From assembly GCA_021371955.1 (NCBI GenBank), contig JAJFVD010000012.1, positions 186,001 to 250,000 of the forward strand: DNA of 64,000 bases, written 5' to 3'. The position numbers were made by a program, and so were the translations under genes. The notes beneath the pieces are model-generated. The model was given only the letters and a program-made list of their open reading frames with translations, did no database searches and was not told where the DNA came from. The DNA is from Bacteroidales bacterium (lineage in GTDB: Bacteria; Bacteroidota; Bacteroidia; Bacteroidales; UBA932). Shown here one piece after another: positions 36,938 through 46,839 of this stretch; within the stretch, counting starts at the first letter, position 1; each line of letters opens with the position of its first letter.

Positions 36938-37312
36938 ATGGATACTGAAGAAAAGATAAAAATTTTATATGCCGAAGACAACGACAGCAACTATATTCTG
37001 GCGAAAGCAATGCTAAAGGGTGTCTACGATATTTATCGTGCCGGCAATGGAGCTGAGGCTCTTGAAATGTACGAAGAAATTAAACCGGATATTATCCTTA
37101 TGGATATGAAAATGCCGGTAATGGATGGGTTGGAGGCAACGAGAAAGCTTCGTGAAAAAGGAGTGACAGTTCCAATCATTGCACTCACTGCATTTGCTTA
37201 TGATAATGACAGAAATGTTGCTTTAAGTGCCGGGTGTACCGAATATATCACAAAACCGTACAGAGCGGAAACTCTCAGAAAAACAATTTCCAAACTACTT
37301 AATCTCGAATAA
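36938..37312 (+). CDS. Single-domain response regulator (CheY-like receiver)
   Basis: A 124-residue stand-alone receiver: acidic pair ED at 13-14, phospho-acceptor D56 (LMDMKMPVMDG), T84 region and K106 (YITKPY). No output domain. ATG 36938 is chosen over TTG 36929. It lies 12 bp before the UDP-glucose dehydrogenase gene and opens a unit that also contains a hybrid kinase, an Hpt protein and an NtrC-type regulator, so it probably acts as an intermediate or phosphate sink in that relay. Confidence 0.9.
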   Translation: MDTEEKIKILYAEDNDSNYILAKAMLKGVYDIYRAGNGAEALEMYEEIKPDIILMDMKMPVMDGLEATRKLREKGVTVPIIALTAFAYDNDRNVALSAGCTEYITKPYRAETLRKTISKLLNLE

Positions 37313-37324
37313 CATTTCATAATT

Positions 37325-38644
37325 ATGAATATTGCAATTGTAGGAACAGGCTATGTAGGCTTAGTTACCGGGGCTTGTTTTGCCGAAATGGGGATAAATG
37401 TAATTTGCATTGACATTGACAAACGGAAAATAGATTTGCTCAACAAAGGCGAGATGCCCATATATGAGCCCGGTATTCAGGAACTTGTAGTAAAAAACGT
37501 AAAAGAGGGGAGACTCTCTTTTTCTACTAATCTTAAGGATAATCTTGAAAAAGTATCAATAGTTTTCAGTGCCGTTGGAACCCCTCCGGATGAGGACGGA
37601 AGTGCGGACCTTAAATATGTCCTTGACGTAGCCCGGACAGTTGGTCAAAACATGAATGATTATGTTTTGCTGGTCACTAAAAGTACGGTTCCGGTAGGGA
37701 CTGCGCCTAAAGTAAGAGCCGTAATTCAGGAAGAACTTGATAAACGCGGAGTCTCTTTTGAATTTGATGTGGCTTCAAACCCGGAATTCCTCAAGGAGGG
37801 TGCCGCTATAAAAGATTTTATGTCTCCGGATCGTGTTGTTGTAGGGGTTGAAAGCGAAAGAGCCGCACTCCTTATGGAAAGATTGTACAAACCATTTGTA
37901 TTGAATGGTTTTCCGATTATTTTTATGGATATTGCATCGGCAGAAATGTCAAAATATGCAGCAAATGCAATGCTTGCCACAAGAATAAGCTTTATGAATG
38001 AAATTGCTAAGTTGTGCGAAGCTACTGGTGCGAATGTGGAAATGGTGAGAAAGGGCATTGGCTCCGATAAGAGAATCGGGATGAGTTTCTTATACGCAGG
38101 TGCAGGATATGGAGGCTCTTGTTTTCCTAAAGACGTAAAAGCATTATTTCACACCGGTGAAGAATACGGTGTTCCGATGAAAATTGTTGAAGCTGTTGAG
38201 CTTGTTAATGAGGAGCAGAAAGCGATTGTCTACAAAAAACTGTTAAAAGCTTTCAATGGAAATATTTCCGGAAAGACAATTGCTGTTTGGGGGCTCTCAT
38301 TTAAACCGGACACCGATGATATGAGGGAAGCTCCTGCTCTTGTAGTTATAGACAACCTCATAAAAGACGGTGCAATAGTGAAAGTTTTTGACCCTGTTGC
38401 AATGGAGGAGGCAAAAATGAGAATTGGAGAGAAGGTTGAGTACTGCAATAGTATTTACGATGCTTCACAGGGAGCAGATGCAATTGCTCTTATGACAGAA
38501 TGGAAGCAGTTCCGCCTGCCATCGTGGAGTAAAATCAGGCAGCTAATGAAAGGTAATGTTATCATTGATGGCAGAAACATATATGATAATTCGGAACTTG
38601 TTTCGGAAGGTTTTATCCATTACTCAATAGGAAAAAATTCCTGA
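37325..38644 (+). CDS. ugd: UDP-glucose 6-dehydrogenase
   Basis: Oxidises UDP-glucose to UDP-glucuronate with two NAD+. The 439-residue protein has the N-terminal Rossmann motif [17 protein letters not shown], the catalytic cysteine in [10 protein letters not shown] (~residue 260) and a C-terminal UDP-binding domain with [18 protein letters not shown]. Followed after 2 bp by the gene for the next enzyme, UDP-glucuronate decarboxylase; the pair would provide UDP-glucuronate and UDP-xylose to the polysaccharide cluster further down. Confidence 0.95.
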   Translation: MNIAIVGTGYVGLVTGACFAEMGINVICIDIDKRKIDLLNKGEMPIYEPGIQELVVKNVKEGRLSFSTNLKDNLEKVSIVFSAVGTPPDEDGSADLKYVLDVARTVGQNMNDYVLLVTKSTVPVGTAPKVRAVIQEELDKRGVSFEFDVASNPEFLKEGAAIKDFMSPDRVVVGVESERAALLMERLYKPFVLNGFPIIFMDIASAEMSKYAANAMLATRISFMNEIAKLCEATGANVEMVRKGIGSDKRIGMSFLYAGAGYGGSCFPKDVKALFHTGEEYGVPMKIVEAVELVNEEQKAIVYKKLLKAFNGNISGKTIAVWGLSFKPDTDDMREAPALVVIDNLIKDGAIVKVFDPVAMEEAKMRIGEKVEYCNSIYDASQGADAIALMTEWKQFRLPSWSKIRQLMKGNVIIDGRNIYDNSELVSEGFIHYSIGKNS

Positions 38645-38646
38645 TT

Positions 38647-39585
38647 ATGAAAAGAATACTTGTAACAGGCGGAGCGGGATTTATTGGTTCGCATTTATGT
38701 GACCGGCTGATTAAAGAGGGAAATGATGTCGTTTGTCTTGACAATTTTTTTACGGGATCAAAAGAAAATGTAATCCATCTGATAGGAAACCCTCATTTTG
38801 AGCTTGTAAGGCACGATGTCACTCAGCCTTATTACGCCGAAGTAGATCAGATTTATAATCTTGCCTGCCCTGCTTCTCCAATTCATTACCAGTATAACCC
38901 CATAAAAACGGTTAAAACCTCTGTTATGGGGGCAATTAACATGTTAGGCCTGGCAAAGAGAATAAATGCCAAAATCCTTCAGGCTTCCACCAGCGAAATT
39001 TATGGCGATCCGGCTATTCACCCGCAGCCTGAATCTTATTGGGGTAACGTAAATACAATTGGCTTTCGTTCATGTTATGACGAAGGAAAGAGATGTGCAG
39101 AGACTCTCTTTATGGACTATCACAGGCAGAATAATGTGAAAATAAAGATTATTAGGATTTTCAATACTTATGGTCCCAAAATGCATCCTCACGATGGCAG
39201 AGTTGTATCAAATTTTATCGTGCAGTCCCTTAAAGGAGACGATATTACGCTTTATGGAGGAGGAGAGCAAACCAGAAGTTTTCAATATATTGACGATTTG
39301 CTTGAAGCAATGATAAGGGTAATGAACAATACCGATGATACATTTATTGGCCCGGTTAATCTTGGAAACCCAAATGAATTTACCATTAAAGAACTTGCAG
39401 ATAAGATTATAGCTCTCACCGGAACAAAATCAAAAATCGTATATAAAGATCTTCCTTCTGACGATCCCAAGCAACGGCAGCCTGATATAACTCTTGCAAA
39501 GAATATAATAAACTGGGAACCTAAAGTTCAATTGGAAGACGGTTTGGTGAAAACAATCGAATATTTCAGGAACGTGCTAATTTAA
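38647..39585 (+). CDS. uxs: UDP-glucuronate decarboxylase (UDP-xylose synthase)
   Basis: A 312-residue extended short-chain dehydrogenase. NAD-binding [12 protein letters not shown] at the N-terminus, active-site Thr/Ser region [10 protein letters not shown], and the YxxxK motif as SCYDEGKR. The DEGKR form and the [16 protein letters not shown] segment are typical of UXS enzymes, which decarboxylate UDP-glucuronate to UDP-xylose. It follows ugd, which makes its substrate. It is tightly packed with the hybrid kinase gene (2 bp gap), an unusual metabolic-regulatory operon mix. Confidence 0.92.
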   Translation: MKRILVTGGAGFIGSHLCDRLIKEGNDVVCLDNFFTGSKENVIHLIGNPHFELVRHDVTQPYYAEVDQIYNLACPASPIHYQYNPIKTVKTSVMGAINMLGLAKRINAKILQASTSEIYGDPAIHPQPESYWGNVNTIGFRSCYDEGKRCAETLFMDYHRQNNVKIKIIRIFNTYGPKMHPHDGRVVSNFIVQSLKGDDITLYGGGEQTRSFQYIDDLLEAMIRVMNNTDDTFIGPVNLGNPNEFTIKELADKIIALTGTKSKIVYKDLPSDDPKQRQPDITLAKNIINWEPKVQLEDGLVKTIEYFRNVLI

Positions 39586-39587
39586 CG

Positions 39588-40715
39588 ATGGATATAAACA
39601 ACTCGGACTTTACTGTATTAATCGTTGACGACGTCGATGCCAATGTTTTATTACTAAAACTGCTCCTTACAAAAGCGGGATACAAGACGCTTACTGCCTA
39701 TAACGGCAAGGATGCACTTGAAATAATCAAGAAAAGCAGTCCCGATCTTGTTCTCTTAGACATCATGATGCCGGTAATGGATGGTCATGAAGTTGCCGCA
39801 CAACTCCGTGAAATGCCGGAAAGGAGAGACATGCCAATAATATTCCTGTCTGCTCTTAACTCTCCGGATGATATTGTTAAAGGGTTCAAATTCGGAGCAG
39901 CAGATTATGTATCAAAACCTTTCAATAAAGACGAGCTTTTAATACGGGTAAACCACCAGCTATCACTGGTTTCTGCAAAAAGAATAATATCAAGACAAAA
40001 CGACGAGCTGCAAAGAACCATAATTGGCAGGGACAAACTTTACTCTGTTATCGCACATGATTTGCGCTCTCCTATTGGTTCCATCCGGATGGTTATGAAT
40101 GCGCTTGTTCTCAATATCCCAAAGGAGACCCTGGATGAAGATATGTACGAACTCCTCATAATGGGTAACAGGCTCACAGAAGAGAGTTTTGTTCTTTTGG
40201 ATAACCTGCTGAAATGGACAAAAAGCCAGACAGGCCGCCTTAACACCGTGTTTCAGGACAATGTTGAAATTCTTCCGCTCATAAGAGGAGAGGTGGAGCT
40301 TTCAGAAGTTGTGGCCGAATTAAAAAATATCAGGATTAAACTTAACGGAGACACAAATGCAAAGGTGAGGATTGATCAGGATATGATAAAGACTGTCCTT
40401 AGAAACCTCGTGAGCAATGCAATTAAGTTTAGCAATCCGGCATCTGAAGTGAATGTTAATATTACAGAGGAAGAAGGGCAGATACTAATTTCCGTAATGG
40501 ACTCCGGAGAGGGCATCAGTCAGGAAAATCAGGATAAACTTTTTAAAGCCGATTCTCATTTTACCAGTTTTGGCACGGACAATGAAGAGGGCTCGGGACT
40601 TGGACTGCTTTTGTGCAAAGAGTTTGTTACAAGAAACGGCGGAAAAATATGGTTTGAGTCTAAAGAGGGTGAAGGCTCCACTTTTTACTTCAATATACCA
40701 ACACAACCGAAATAA
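39588..40715 (+). CDS. Response regulator-histidine kinase hybrid (REC-HisKA-HATPase)
   Basis: A 375-residue cytoplasmic protein. An N-terminal receiver (D58 in LLDIMMPVMDG, K110) is followed by a HisKA dimerisation helix with H157 (VIAHDLRSPIG) and a HATPase_c domain with N-box NLVSNAIKFS, DSGEGIS and GSGLGLLLCKEF. It has no transmembrane or sensor domain, so it probably receives its signal from a partner protein through the receiver. The neighbouring Hpt and NtrC-type proteins are likely relay partners. Confidence 0.92.
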   Translation: MDINNSDFTVLIVDDVDANVLLLKLLLTKAGYKTLTAYNGKDALEIIKKSSPDLVLLDIMMPVMDGHEVAAQLREMPERRDMPIIFLSALNSPDDIVKGFKFGAADYVSKPFNKDELLIRVNHQLSLVSAKRIISRQNDELQRTIIGRDKLYSVIAHDLRSPIGSIRMVMNALVLNIPKETLDEDMYELLIMGNRLTEESFVLLDNLLKWTKSQTGRLNTVFQDNVEILPLIRGEVELSEVVAELKNIRIKLNGDTNAKVRIDQDMIKTVLRNLVSNAIKFSNPASEVNVNITEEEGQILISVMDSGEGISQENQDKLFKADSHFTSFGTDNEEGSGLGLLLCKEFVTRNGGKIWFESKEGEGSTFYFNIPTQPK

Positions 40716-40727
40716 AATTTTAATTAT

Positions 40728-41081
40728 ATGGATGAGTTAATAAACGGAAATAAAATTCCACTGCCCGATTTGACTTACTTAAAAGAGATGGCAGATGGTG
40801 ATGAGGCTTTCATCAGGGAGATTATAAAAATATTTTTAGATGAAGGGCCGGTAATGCTCAGGTCAATGAAAGAGAGTGCAGACTCGGGAGATCACGACCG
40901 GTTAAAATTAGTAACTCACAAACTCATTACTCAATTGACTTCGGTTGGTATTCTGACAGCTGTTCCGGATGTCAAGAGAATAAATAAGGGAAGCAGAGAT
41001 ATGATTGATCTCAATGAAACGGTTGACAGAATATTAAAAATTTCAAATGTTAGCATTGAACATTTAAAAACAATGATTTAG
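40728..41081 (+). CDS. Hpt domain phosphotransfer protein
   Basis: A 117-residue helical protein of the Hpt type, beginning LPDLTYLKEMADGDEAFIREIIKIFLDEGP, a common Hpt opening. The phosphorylatable His64 lies in THKLITQLTSVG, which keeps the HxL...G pattern although the usual LKG is replaced by LIT. It would carry phosphate between the hybrid kinase and the receivers on either side. Located 12 bp after the kinase gene and 24 bp before the NtrC-type regulator. Confidence 0.8.
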   Translation: MDELINGNKIPLPDLTYLKEMADGDEAFIREIIKIFLDEGPVMLRSMKESADSGDHDRLKLVTHKLITQLTSVGILTAVPDVKRINKGSRDMIDLNETVDRILKISNVSIEHLKTMI

Positions 41082-41105
41082 CTTTTTTACATTAAAATTT
41101 AATTT

Positions 41106-42464
41106 ATGGAAAAAATTTTAGTCATTGACGACGATAAAATGATCCGCAAGCTTTTTAGTCTTGCGCTCACGAAAGCCGGGTACAATGTAATAGAAGCAGA
41201 AAGCGGTGACGCGGGATTGCTTCTGGTTCATTCAGAGCGCCCGGATCTTGTGATTACCGATTATCAGATGCCCGGTAAGAACGGACTTGAAGTGCTGGCG
41301 GAAATACGCAAACTTAGGCTAAAATTGCCGGTAATAATGCTCACCGCTTACGGTGATGTCGTGCTTACCATAAAGTCAATACAGCAGGGCGCATTTGAAT
41401 ATCTTGAAAAACCGGTTAACCCCGAAACTCTTAAGTCCACAGTAATAAAAGCACTCAGCTCTGTAAAAAGCAGCAATAGTCTTACGACTGTTATTCGCAC
41501 TGATGCCTCAAGCGAAAGTATGCTCGAAGATAATATTCTGGTTGGCAGAACACCTCAGATGAAAGAGATATTCAAAAATATAGGACTTATCTCAATGAAC
41601 AAGGTGAATGTTTTGATACAGGGAGAAACAGGTACCGGGAAAGAGTTAATAGCCCGGTTAGTTCACTTTTCGGGTATTACACACAATAAACCGTTGGTAG
41701 TTGTAAACTGCAGTGCTCTCACCGAAACCCTGCTCGAAAGCGAATTGTTCGGACACGTTAAAGGATCTTTTACCGATTCAATACGCGACAAAAAAGGGAA
41801 ATTTGAACTTGCCGGGGAAGGCACTATCTTTTTGGACGAAATTTCAGAAATATCACTAAATACTCAGGTTAAGTTACTTCGCGTAATACAGGAACTGGAA
41901 TTTGAAAAAGTTGGAGGTGAGCTGCCTATTCCGATGAAAGCCAGGATAATCGCAGCAACAAACCGCAATCTTGAAGAGCAGATAAAACTGGGTAAATTCA
42001 GAGAAGACCTATATTACAGGCTAAAAGTATTTACAATAAATCTTCCACCTCTGCGTGAGCGCAAAGACGACATAAACGATCTGGTAATTCATTTTCTGTA
42101 TAAACTCAACAAACGGTTTAATAAAAATGTAACCAAAATAGGGGACGGTGTAATTGAAATGCTTCAGCAACACGATTGGCATGGAAATGTACGGGAACTT
42201 GAGAACACCTTGCTTCAGGCTATTGTTATGTCCAAAAATGATGTGCTTGAGAAAGAGAATATCATTCTCAACTATCGTATGGCCGAACCTGTTGCAAAGT
42301 ATCAGGAGATGTCAGAATTCCGTACACTGGAATCTTTGGAAAAACACCATATCAAGTGCATACTCGATGAGGTTAACTGGAATAAAGTTGAGGCTTCAAG
42401 AATTCTTGACATTACAAGACCTACTCTTAACGCCAAGATTGAAAAATACAATCTTGTGCAGTAA
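41106..42464 (+). CDS. NtrC-family response regulator with altered GAFTGA loop
   Basis: A 452-residue regulator: receiver with D52 (ITDYQMPGKNG), AAA+ domain with Walker A GETGTGKE (173-180) and Walker B TIFLDEISE, and a Fis-type helix-turn-helix (NWNKVEASRILDITRPTLNAKIEKYN). The loop that contacts sigma-54 reads GSFTDS (220-225) instead of GAFTGA; the key Thr223 is kept. It may activate sigma-54 promoters of the surrounding surface genes; I found no clear -24/-12 site. The gene ends 1 bp before the convergent usher gene. Confidence 0.9.
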   Translation: MEKILVIDDDKMIRKLFSLALTKAGYNVIEAESGDAGLLLVHSERPDLVITDYQMPGKNGLEVLAEIRKLRLKLPVIMLTAYGDVVLTIKSIQQGAFEYLEKPVNPETLKSTVIKALSSVKSSNSLTTVIRTDASSESMLEDNILVGRTPQMKEIFKNIGLISMNKVNVLIQGETGTGKELIARLVHFSGITHNKPLVVVNCSALTETLLESELFGHVKGSFTDSIRDKKGKFELAGEGTIFLDEISEISLNTQVKLLRVIQELEFEKVGGELPIPMKARIIAATNRNLEEQIKLGKFREDLYYRLKVFTINLPPLRERKDDINDLVIHFLYKLNKRFNKNVTKIGDGVIEMLQQHDWHGNVRELENTLLQAIVMSKNDVLEKENIILNYRMAEPVAKYQEMSEFRTLESLEKHHIKCILDEVNWNKVEASRILDITRPTLNAKIEKYNLVQ

Positions 42465-42465
42465 T

Positions 42466-45399
42466 TTATTGTTCTTTAGTTTTATAAGGAACAATAAATG
42501 AATCGGGCCATCCCAATTTCCTGATAATTCGAATCAATTTAACTGACTCTTTCCTGCTTCTGAAGGATCCTGTTGTGTAACGGTATATTCCGTCTTCACC
42601 AGGTGTTTCAGTTATTATTGTTCCGGGTACATTTTTCAATAAGCGGGAGAAATGCTCGTTAATAATTGTGGGTTTGCGCAAGGCAAGTAATTGTATTTTA
42701 TATAAAAATTTGTCTGGGACGAAGACAACAGTATCTTTCGCAACGGGAACCTGTTCGTTTTCAACAGATTTTATCGGTTCTTTCGTCGGTTCCTCTTCCT
42801 GTCTTTCCTTCTGCAATACAAAATCAAGCCCTTCTGCCAAATCGCCGTCTATTGAGTGTTCAATTGTAAAGTTAATGAATGACGGAGAGGCTTTCATATT
42901 CAGCTTTCTCATCTGTGCGGTATCAATACCGGCCATATAATTACCTGGTAAAAGACCAAGGTAGCTAAAGTAACCGTCTTCTTCGCTCATAGTGCTTTTT
43001 ACAAGAGTTGAATCGCTTCTGTAGAAATTTACAATTATCCGGCCTTGTCCTCTTTGGCCGTAGCTCCCACTAAGATAGACCATTCCTGCTGCTTCTCCTA
43101 CAACGGCTACAGGAACCTCAATTCGTTTATACTGGTTTGGATCTATTACAACACTAACATTTTTGTATGGAAGCTGCCATGAAATATTATCGAAACTGGT
43201 TCCTACAAGCGATACCAGGTAGCTCGCATAAGGTTCAAGATCGTATACCCGAACTGTGGTATCCTTCTCGTTGTACTCAATGCGTCCGCCATTAATGTGA
43301 ACCTGCAGGCCTTTTGCTTTAGGCTCATTTTTTTCTCGATGTCCATTTCCGTTTAAATCCAGGAAAGAAAACATTAAAATTCCTCCTTTGCCAACGTTTG
43401 CACGATTGCTTGTTCCAACATAGCTGTTTTTGGCATCGACAATTATACTTCCACTGGCGGTTTCGACAAAAGTAGTAACCTTGTTGCTCCTCCTGGCAGA
43501 AAGTCCAAGTTTAGCAAATGAGAAGTCATAGCGAAATCCAATTTCCATGCTGCTTAATTTTGTAATAAAATTATGCTCATAGGCCAAATTGAGAAAACCA
43601 CGGGAGAATAACCTTTTTTCTAAACCGCTACGGAATGAGATAAATTTGCCCTGGCTGTAATTGAACTGAGACTGCGGGGTAAGGATGAAGGCCAGCGGAA
43701 GTCTTATCGAAAGAGCGAGGGTACTGTATATATCGGGTTTTGCTAGCGAAGAGAAAATCGCATTGGTAGTAAGGTTTGTGTTAACTCCAAACACAGCTCC
43801 TGAAAGCAGCAATTCGGAGGATGTGTATTTAGACTGGGGCATTATAAACTGATTGAGTGAGAGTCTGGAGAAAACAGTAAATTTTGTGGTCCGTATAGGA
43901 ACTGTGACACTAATCTTTCTCTCTTCCAGATAATTTGTGTTAATGACCTTCTGATCTTTATTATATTTCGTATAATTGATTTCAAACTGTACGTCCGATG
44001 GCAACCTGTAATTTACGATACCCTTCGCACTCACGCCGTATGTATATTCTCCGGATAAAAGAAGGCTTGGGGCTAGCCTCAGGGAAGCATTCAAAAAAGG
44101 CAATACCTTTCCGGAAGCTAAAGATGACAGATATTCCACGCCTCCGCCAATTGTTAAGAAACGGGTCACTCCAAAATCAAAATTTGCCCTGGAAAAACGA
44201 CTGCTTAGACTATCTTCCACCATACCGGCCGAAACCCTATATTCAAACTCGCCAACAGGCAGGAAATTAAATGGAATGCTTATGTTTTTTTCTTTGGACC
44301 GCTCCTCTCCCCAGGGACCGTAAAACTGCAGTTTCACGCTAGTGTTTCCATATACTAAAGGAACCTCAAATGTGAAAAATCCGGAAGCATCAGCTTTTTT
44401 ATAATCGACAAGCACATTGTTAACATAGAGTTCAACTAACCATCCGGGCTCCGTTACATCGCTCAATGTATATGAACCGTAGGATCTCCTGTATGTTGTG
44501 GGATTATTCGTAAACTGAACTCCAATAATCGGAGAATTCAAAGACGAAGTTGCATCTACAGCTATTTTACCCAGAGAAACCTGTCTTAAAGCCTTGTGGT
44601 CATTATTTGCATATCTCCATAGGTAGTACTGGTCCCTTTTATTGAATGGAGTGCTGCTGCTGTAGTTTAGAGTTACATTTGCCTCCCCTCCGGCTATTAC
44701 CGAGCCCAGAGTCAAAGAGAGCCGCGTATCGGTGCTGCCCTGAAGCTGCTGTGTGGAAGTTGCTGTCCAGTCCGCCATTCCAAAGTGAAAAAATGGAAAA
44801 CTCCTTTTAAAAGTAGTGTCTGTTACTATATCTCCCTTAATTTGTCCGACATTCTTCCGCATTTGTTCCAGTCTCATTTCCCTGATTATCGGCAGCTCAA
44901 TTTTGGTATTAAGAGTTACCATGAGACTTCGGAAATTAAAAGAACATTCAAGACCAAAAATTTCCCCGAAATAGCTTGATTTAAGGTATAGGTTGGTTTC
45001 TGTTCTTACAATGTCACCTGGTTTAAGATCAAACACCTTCTGCTGATATTCTATGCGGTTTTTTCGGCGGTCAATAAGATAAGAAGCCTGCTGGTTTATA
45101 AAAAAACCGGAAATTGAATCAAATCCCGAAGTATATGTTGTTTTAATCTTCAGAAAACTGAAGACATCGGTTACGGAGAGATATAAAACTTCATCGCGCA
45201 CAACGGCAGGAAGATCTGCACCACCAATTCTGGGGACACTAAAAAATACGGTTATTTCATCGTATTCAGGTTCGTCCTGAGCTGAGATTTGTTCAGGAAA
45301 GAATAGAAAAACAAATATAAAGACTGCAAAATATCTAATGAAAATACCTTGCAGACTCCATTTGAAGGCAGGGACTGTGCAGGCATTATTTGTAGCCAT
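42466..45399 (-). CDS. Outer-membrane usher-like protein with C-terminal SPOR-like domain
   Basis: A 977-residue protein with a signal peptide after a basic extension. An N-terminal domain (~40-190) is followed by a long beta-strand-rich region consistent with an outer-membrane barrel (~200-660). A plug-like segment (SYTLSDVTEPGWLVELYVNNVLVDYKKADASGFFTFEVPL) and FLPVGEFEYRVSAG resemble fimbrial ushers. A calcium-loop-like DLNGNGHREKNEPK with an SdrD/CnaB-like domain follows (~690-870). Residues ~897-977 (FLYKIQLLALRKP...YRYTTGSFRSRKES) look like SPOR, a peptidoglycan-binding domain. It is last in the DUF4402/chaperone operon, so I call it the pilus usher; strict homology to FimD is not proven by eye. 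Confidence 0.7.
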   Translation of the reverse strand: MATNNACTVPAFKWSLQGIFIRYFAVFIFVFLFFPEQISAQDEPEYDEITVFFSVPRIGGADLPAVVRDEVLYLSVTDVFSFLKIKTTYTSGFDSISGFFINQQASYLIDRRKNRIEYQQKVFDLKPGDIVRTETNLYLKSSYFGEIFGLECSFNFRSLMVTLNTKIELPIIREMRLEQMRKNVGQIKGDIVTDTTFKRSFPFFHFGMADWTATSTQQLQGSTDTRLSLTLGSVIAGGEANVTLNYSSSTPFNKRDQYYLWRYANNDHKALRQVSLGKIAVDATSSLNSPIIGVQFTNNPTTYRRSYGSYTLSDVTEPGWLVELYVNNVLVDYKKADASGFFTFEVPLVYGNTSVKLQFYGPWGEERSKEKNISIPFNFLPVGEFEYRVSAGMVEDSLSSRFSRANFDFGVTRFLTIGGGVEYLSSLASGKVLPFLNASLRLAPSLLLSGEYTYGVSAKGIVNYRLPSDVQFEINYTKYNKDQKVINTNYLEERKISVTVPIRTTKFTVFSRLSLNQFIMPQSKYTSSELLLSGAVFGVNTNLTTNAIFSSLAKPDIYSTLALSIRLPLAFILTPQSQFNYSQGKFISFRSGLEKRLFSRGFLNLAYEHNFITKLSSMEIGFRYDFSFAKLGLSARRSNKVTTFVETASGSIIVDAKNSYVGTSNRANVGKGGILMFSFLDLNGNGHREKNEPKAKGLQVHINGGRIEYNEKDTTVRVYDLEPYASYLVSLVGTSFDNISWQLPYKNVSVVIDPNQYKRIEVPVAVVGEAAGMVYLSGSYGQRGQGRIIVNFYRSDSTLVKSTMSEEDGYFSYLGLLPGNYMAGIDTAQMRKLNMKASPSFINFTIEHSIDGDLAEGLDFVLQKERQEEEPTKEPIKSVENEQVPVAKDTVVFVPDKFLYKIQLLALRKPTIINEHFSRLLKNVPGTIITETPGEDGIYRYTTGSFRSRKESVKLIRIIRKLGWPDSFIVPYKTKEQ

Positions 45400-45426
45400 T
45401 TGATTCTTATATTGATTTTATCCGGT

Positions 45427-45927
45427 TTAATAATAATTAAAAGTCAGGGCAAATGTACCGGTATAATCCCCGCCTGGGTTAGCTGTTATACTACCTACAG
45501 TTAGCGTTCCTCCAATTGAAAATGATTTGGTCTGGTTTTTCCTAACGTAAAAATTTGTTGGATTAGGGGTGCCTAATGTAAGCTTCATTGTCCCGCCCCC
45601 TCCAACTCTGGAAAGAGTTCTGGGGCTGTTTGTTGTGATGTTGTAAACGGTTCTGTTTCTATTCCCTGCACGAAAAGTAAATATTGCTTCAGAAAATGTA
45701 CTGCTGAAAAGGATAACATTACCGGAAGAGGTTCTGTTTCCGAATTCGTCGATGGTTACAGTACCACCGGAGGTGCCTGAAGGGCAAAAAGTCCCAAAAG
45801 TAAGGTCCTGATCTACAGTAACTGATTGAGCAAAAGAAACATTATAACATGCAGCAAATATTGTAATTAAGCAAATCAGTTTAACCGAGTGCTTCCATTT
45901 AAAATATCTGCTGTCATTCTTTTTCAT
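45427..45927 (-). CDS. DUF4402 family pilin-like subunit (D)
   Basis: A 166-residue exported protein: signal peptide with a basic start and cleavage after SFAQ, then a beta-rich domain with DLTFGTFCPSGTSGGTVTID, the DUF4402 pattern of an FG(x)F start followed by GGTV, and a C-terminal strand ending TGTFALTFNYY. It lies between the chaperone (7 bp) and usher (27 bp) genes and is more diverged than the other three subunits, so it may be a tip or adaptor subunit. That role is inferred from position. Confidence 0.75.
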   Translation of the reverse strand: MKKNDSRYFKWKHSVKLICLITIFAACYNVSFAQSVTVDQDLTFGTFCPSGTSGGTVTIDEFGNRTSSGNVILFSSTFSEAIFTFRAGNRNRTVYNITTNSPRTLSRVGGGGTMKLTLGTPNPTNFYVRKNQTKSFSIGGTLTVGSITANPGGDYTGTFALTFNYY

Positions 45928-45934
45928 AATTTAA

Positions 45935-46783
45935 TTAACGCAATTCAAGTACTGCTTCGGTATATTTTTCAGGTTTGGTATCGGACTGTGAAGAATAAGT
46001 TACTATTAATTTGCCTGAGTGATAATTTACATGTTTATCGTTATCGAGGTCCACAAGAAATTTTCTGGCAGGATTTGGTGTGTACACTGCAATACCATTT
46101 ACAGTTCCTACAGGAGTATCCTTTCCTGAAGGGGAAATGTGAATTATTTTCAAATCGCCGTAAATTGACATATTCCCTGTGCGGTTAAATGTCATTTGCA
46201 ACCGATTGGTTGTATCATTCACAACTTCAAGTTTCAAATCGGAAAGAGTGACTTTTGTTGTGGATTCGCCAACCCTTATAATAACCGGGATGGTTATACC
46301 AAATATGGGAGTAAGCTGAACGCTCACTGCGGTTGTGTCTCTCTTTGTATCCTCTTCTCCAAGGGCAACCTGCTTTGGAACAGATCTGAAATATACATGT
46401 GAACGATATTCGCCCGGAGCCAGTTTATCCATATTTGTAACCTGCATTTTAACTACTTGAGCCTCGTTTGGGCCAAGTGTCACTGTTCTTGGGAAAAAGC
46501 GAACATTCTTGTCGGCAAAATTTTGCCCGGGATCGGGAACGGTAATTTCTTCGAAAGAACCGTCTTCTTTCATCCTGTACTGAATAAGGGAAACATTATA
46601 TTTTGCAGAATCCTGGCCGGTATTTGCCAGATTCAGCTCCATAACTCTCCTTGTCCCGTCAAAAACCACGCGCCTTGGAGTAATCAGCAGATTCCCCTGC
46701 GCCAGACCATCTGAATAACAGATGGAAGTAAAAAGCAATATTCCTAAAACGAAAATGCCAATCTTTGAAATAGACTTACACAT
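45935..46783 (-). CDS. PapD-like periplasmic pilus chaperone
   Basis: A 282-residue protein with a signal peptide and a two-domain immunoglobulin-like layout. The N-domain begins LLITPRRVVFDGTRRVMELNLANTG and continues to FFPRTVTLGPNEAQVVKMQVTN and PGEYRSHVYFRS, which match fimbrial chaperones, including the basic residues expected for anchoring a subunit C-terminus. It should hold DUF4402 subunits in the periplasm and deliver them to the usher. Encoded in the middle of the pilin operon. Confidence 0.82.
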   Translation of the reverse strand: MCKSISKIGIFVLGILLFTSICYSDGLAQGNLLITPRRVVFDGTRRVMELNLANTGQDSAKYNVSLIQYRMKEDGSFEEITVPDPGQNFADKNVRFFPRTVTLGPNEAQVVKMQVTNMDKLAPGEYRSHVYFRSVPKQVALGEEDTKRDTTAVSVQLTPIFGITIPVIIRVGESTTKVTLSDLKLEVVNDTTNRLQMTFNRTGNMSIYGDLKIIHISPSGKDTPVGTVNGIAVYTPNPARKFLVDLDNDKHVNYHSGKLIVTYSSQSDTKPEKYTEAVLELR

Positions 46784-46839
46784 GAGTACAGTTATTAAAT
46801 TTGATGCACTTAGAAAATTAATTCCAAATATAACGAAAA

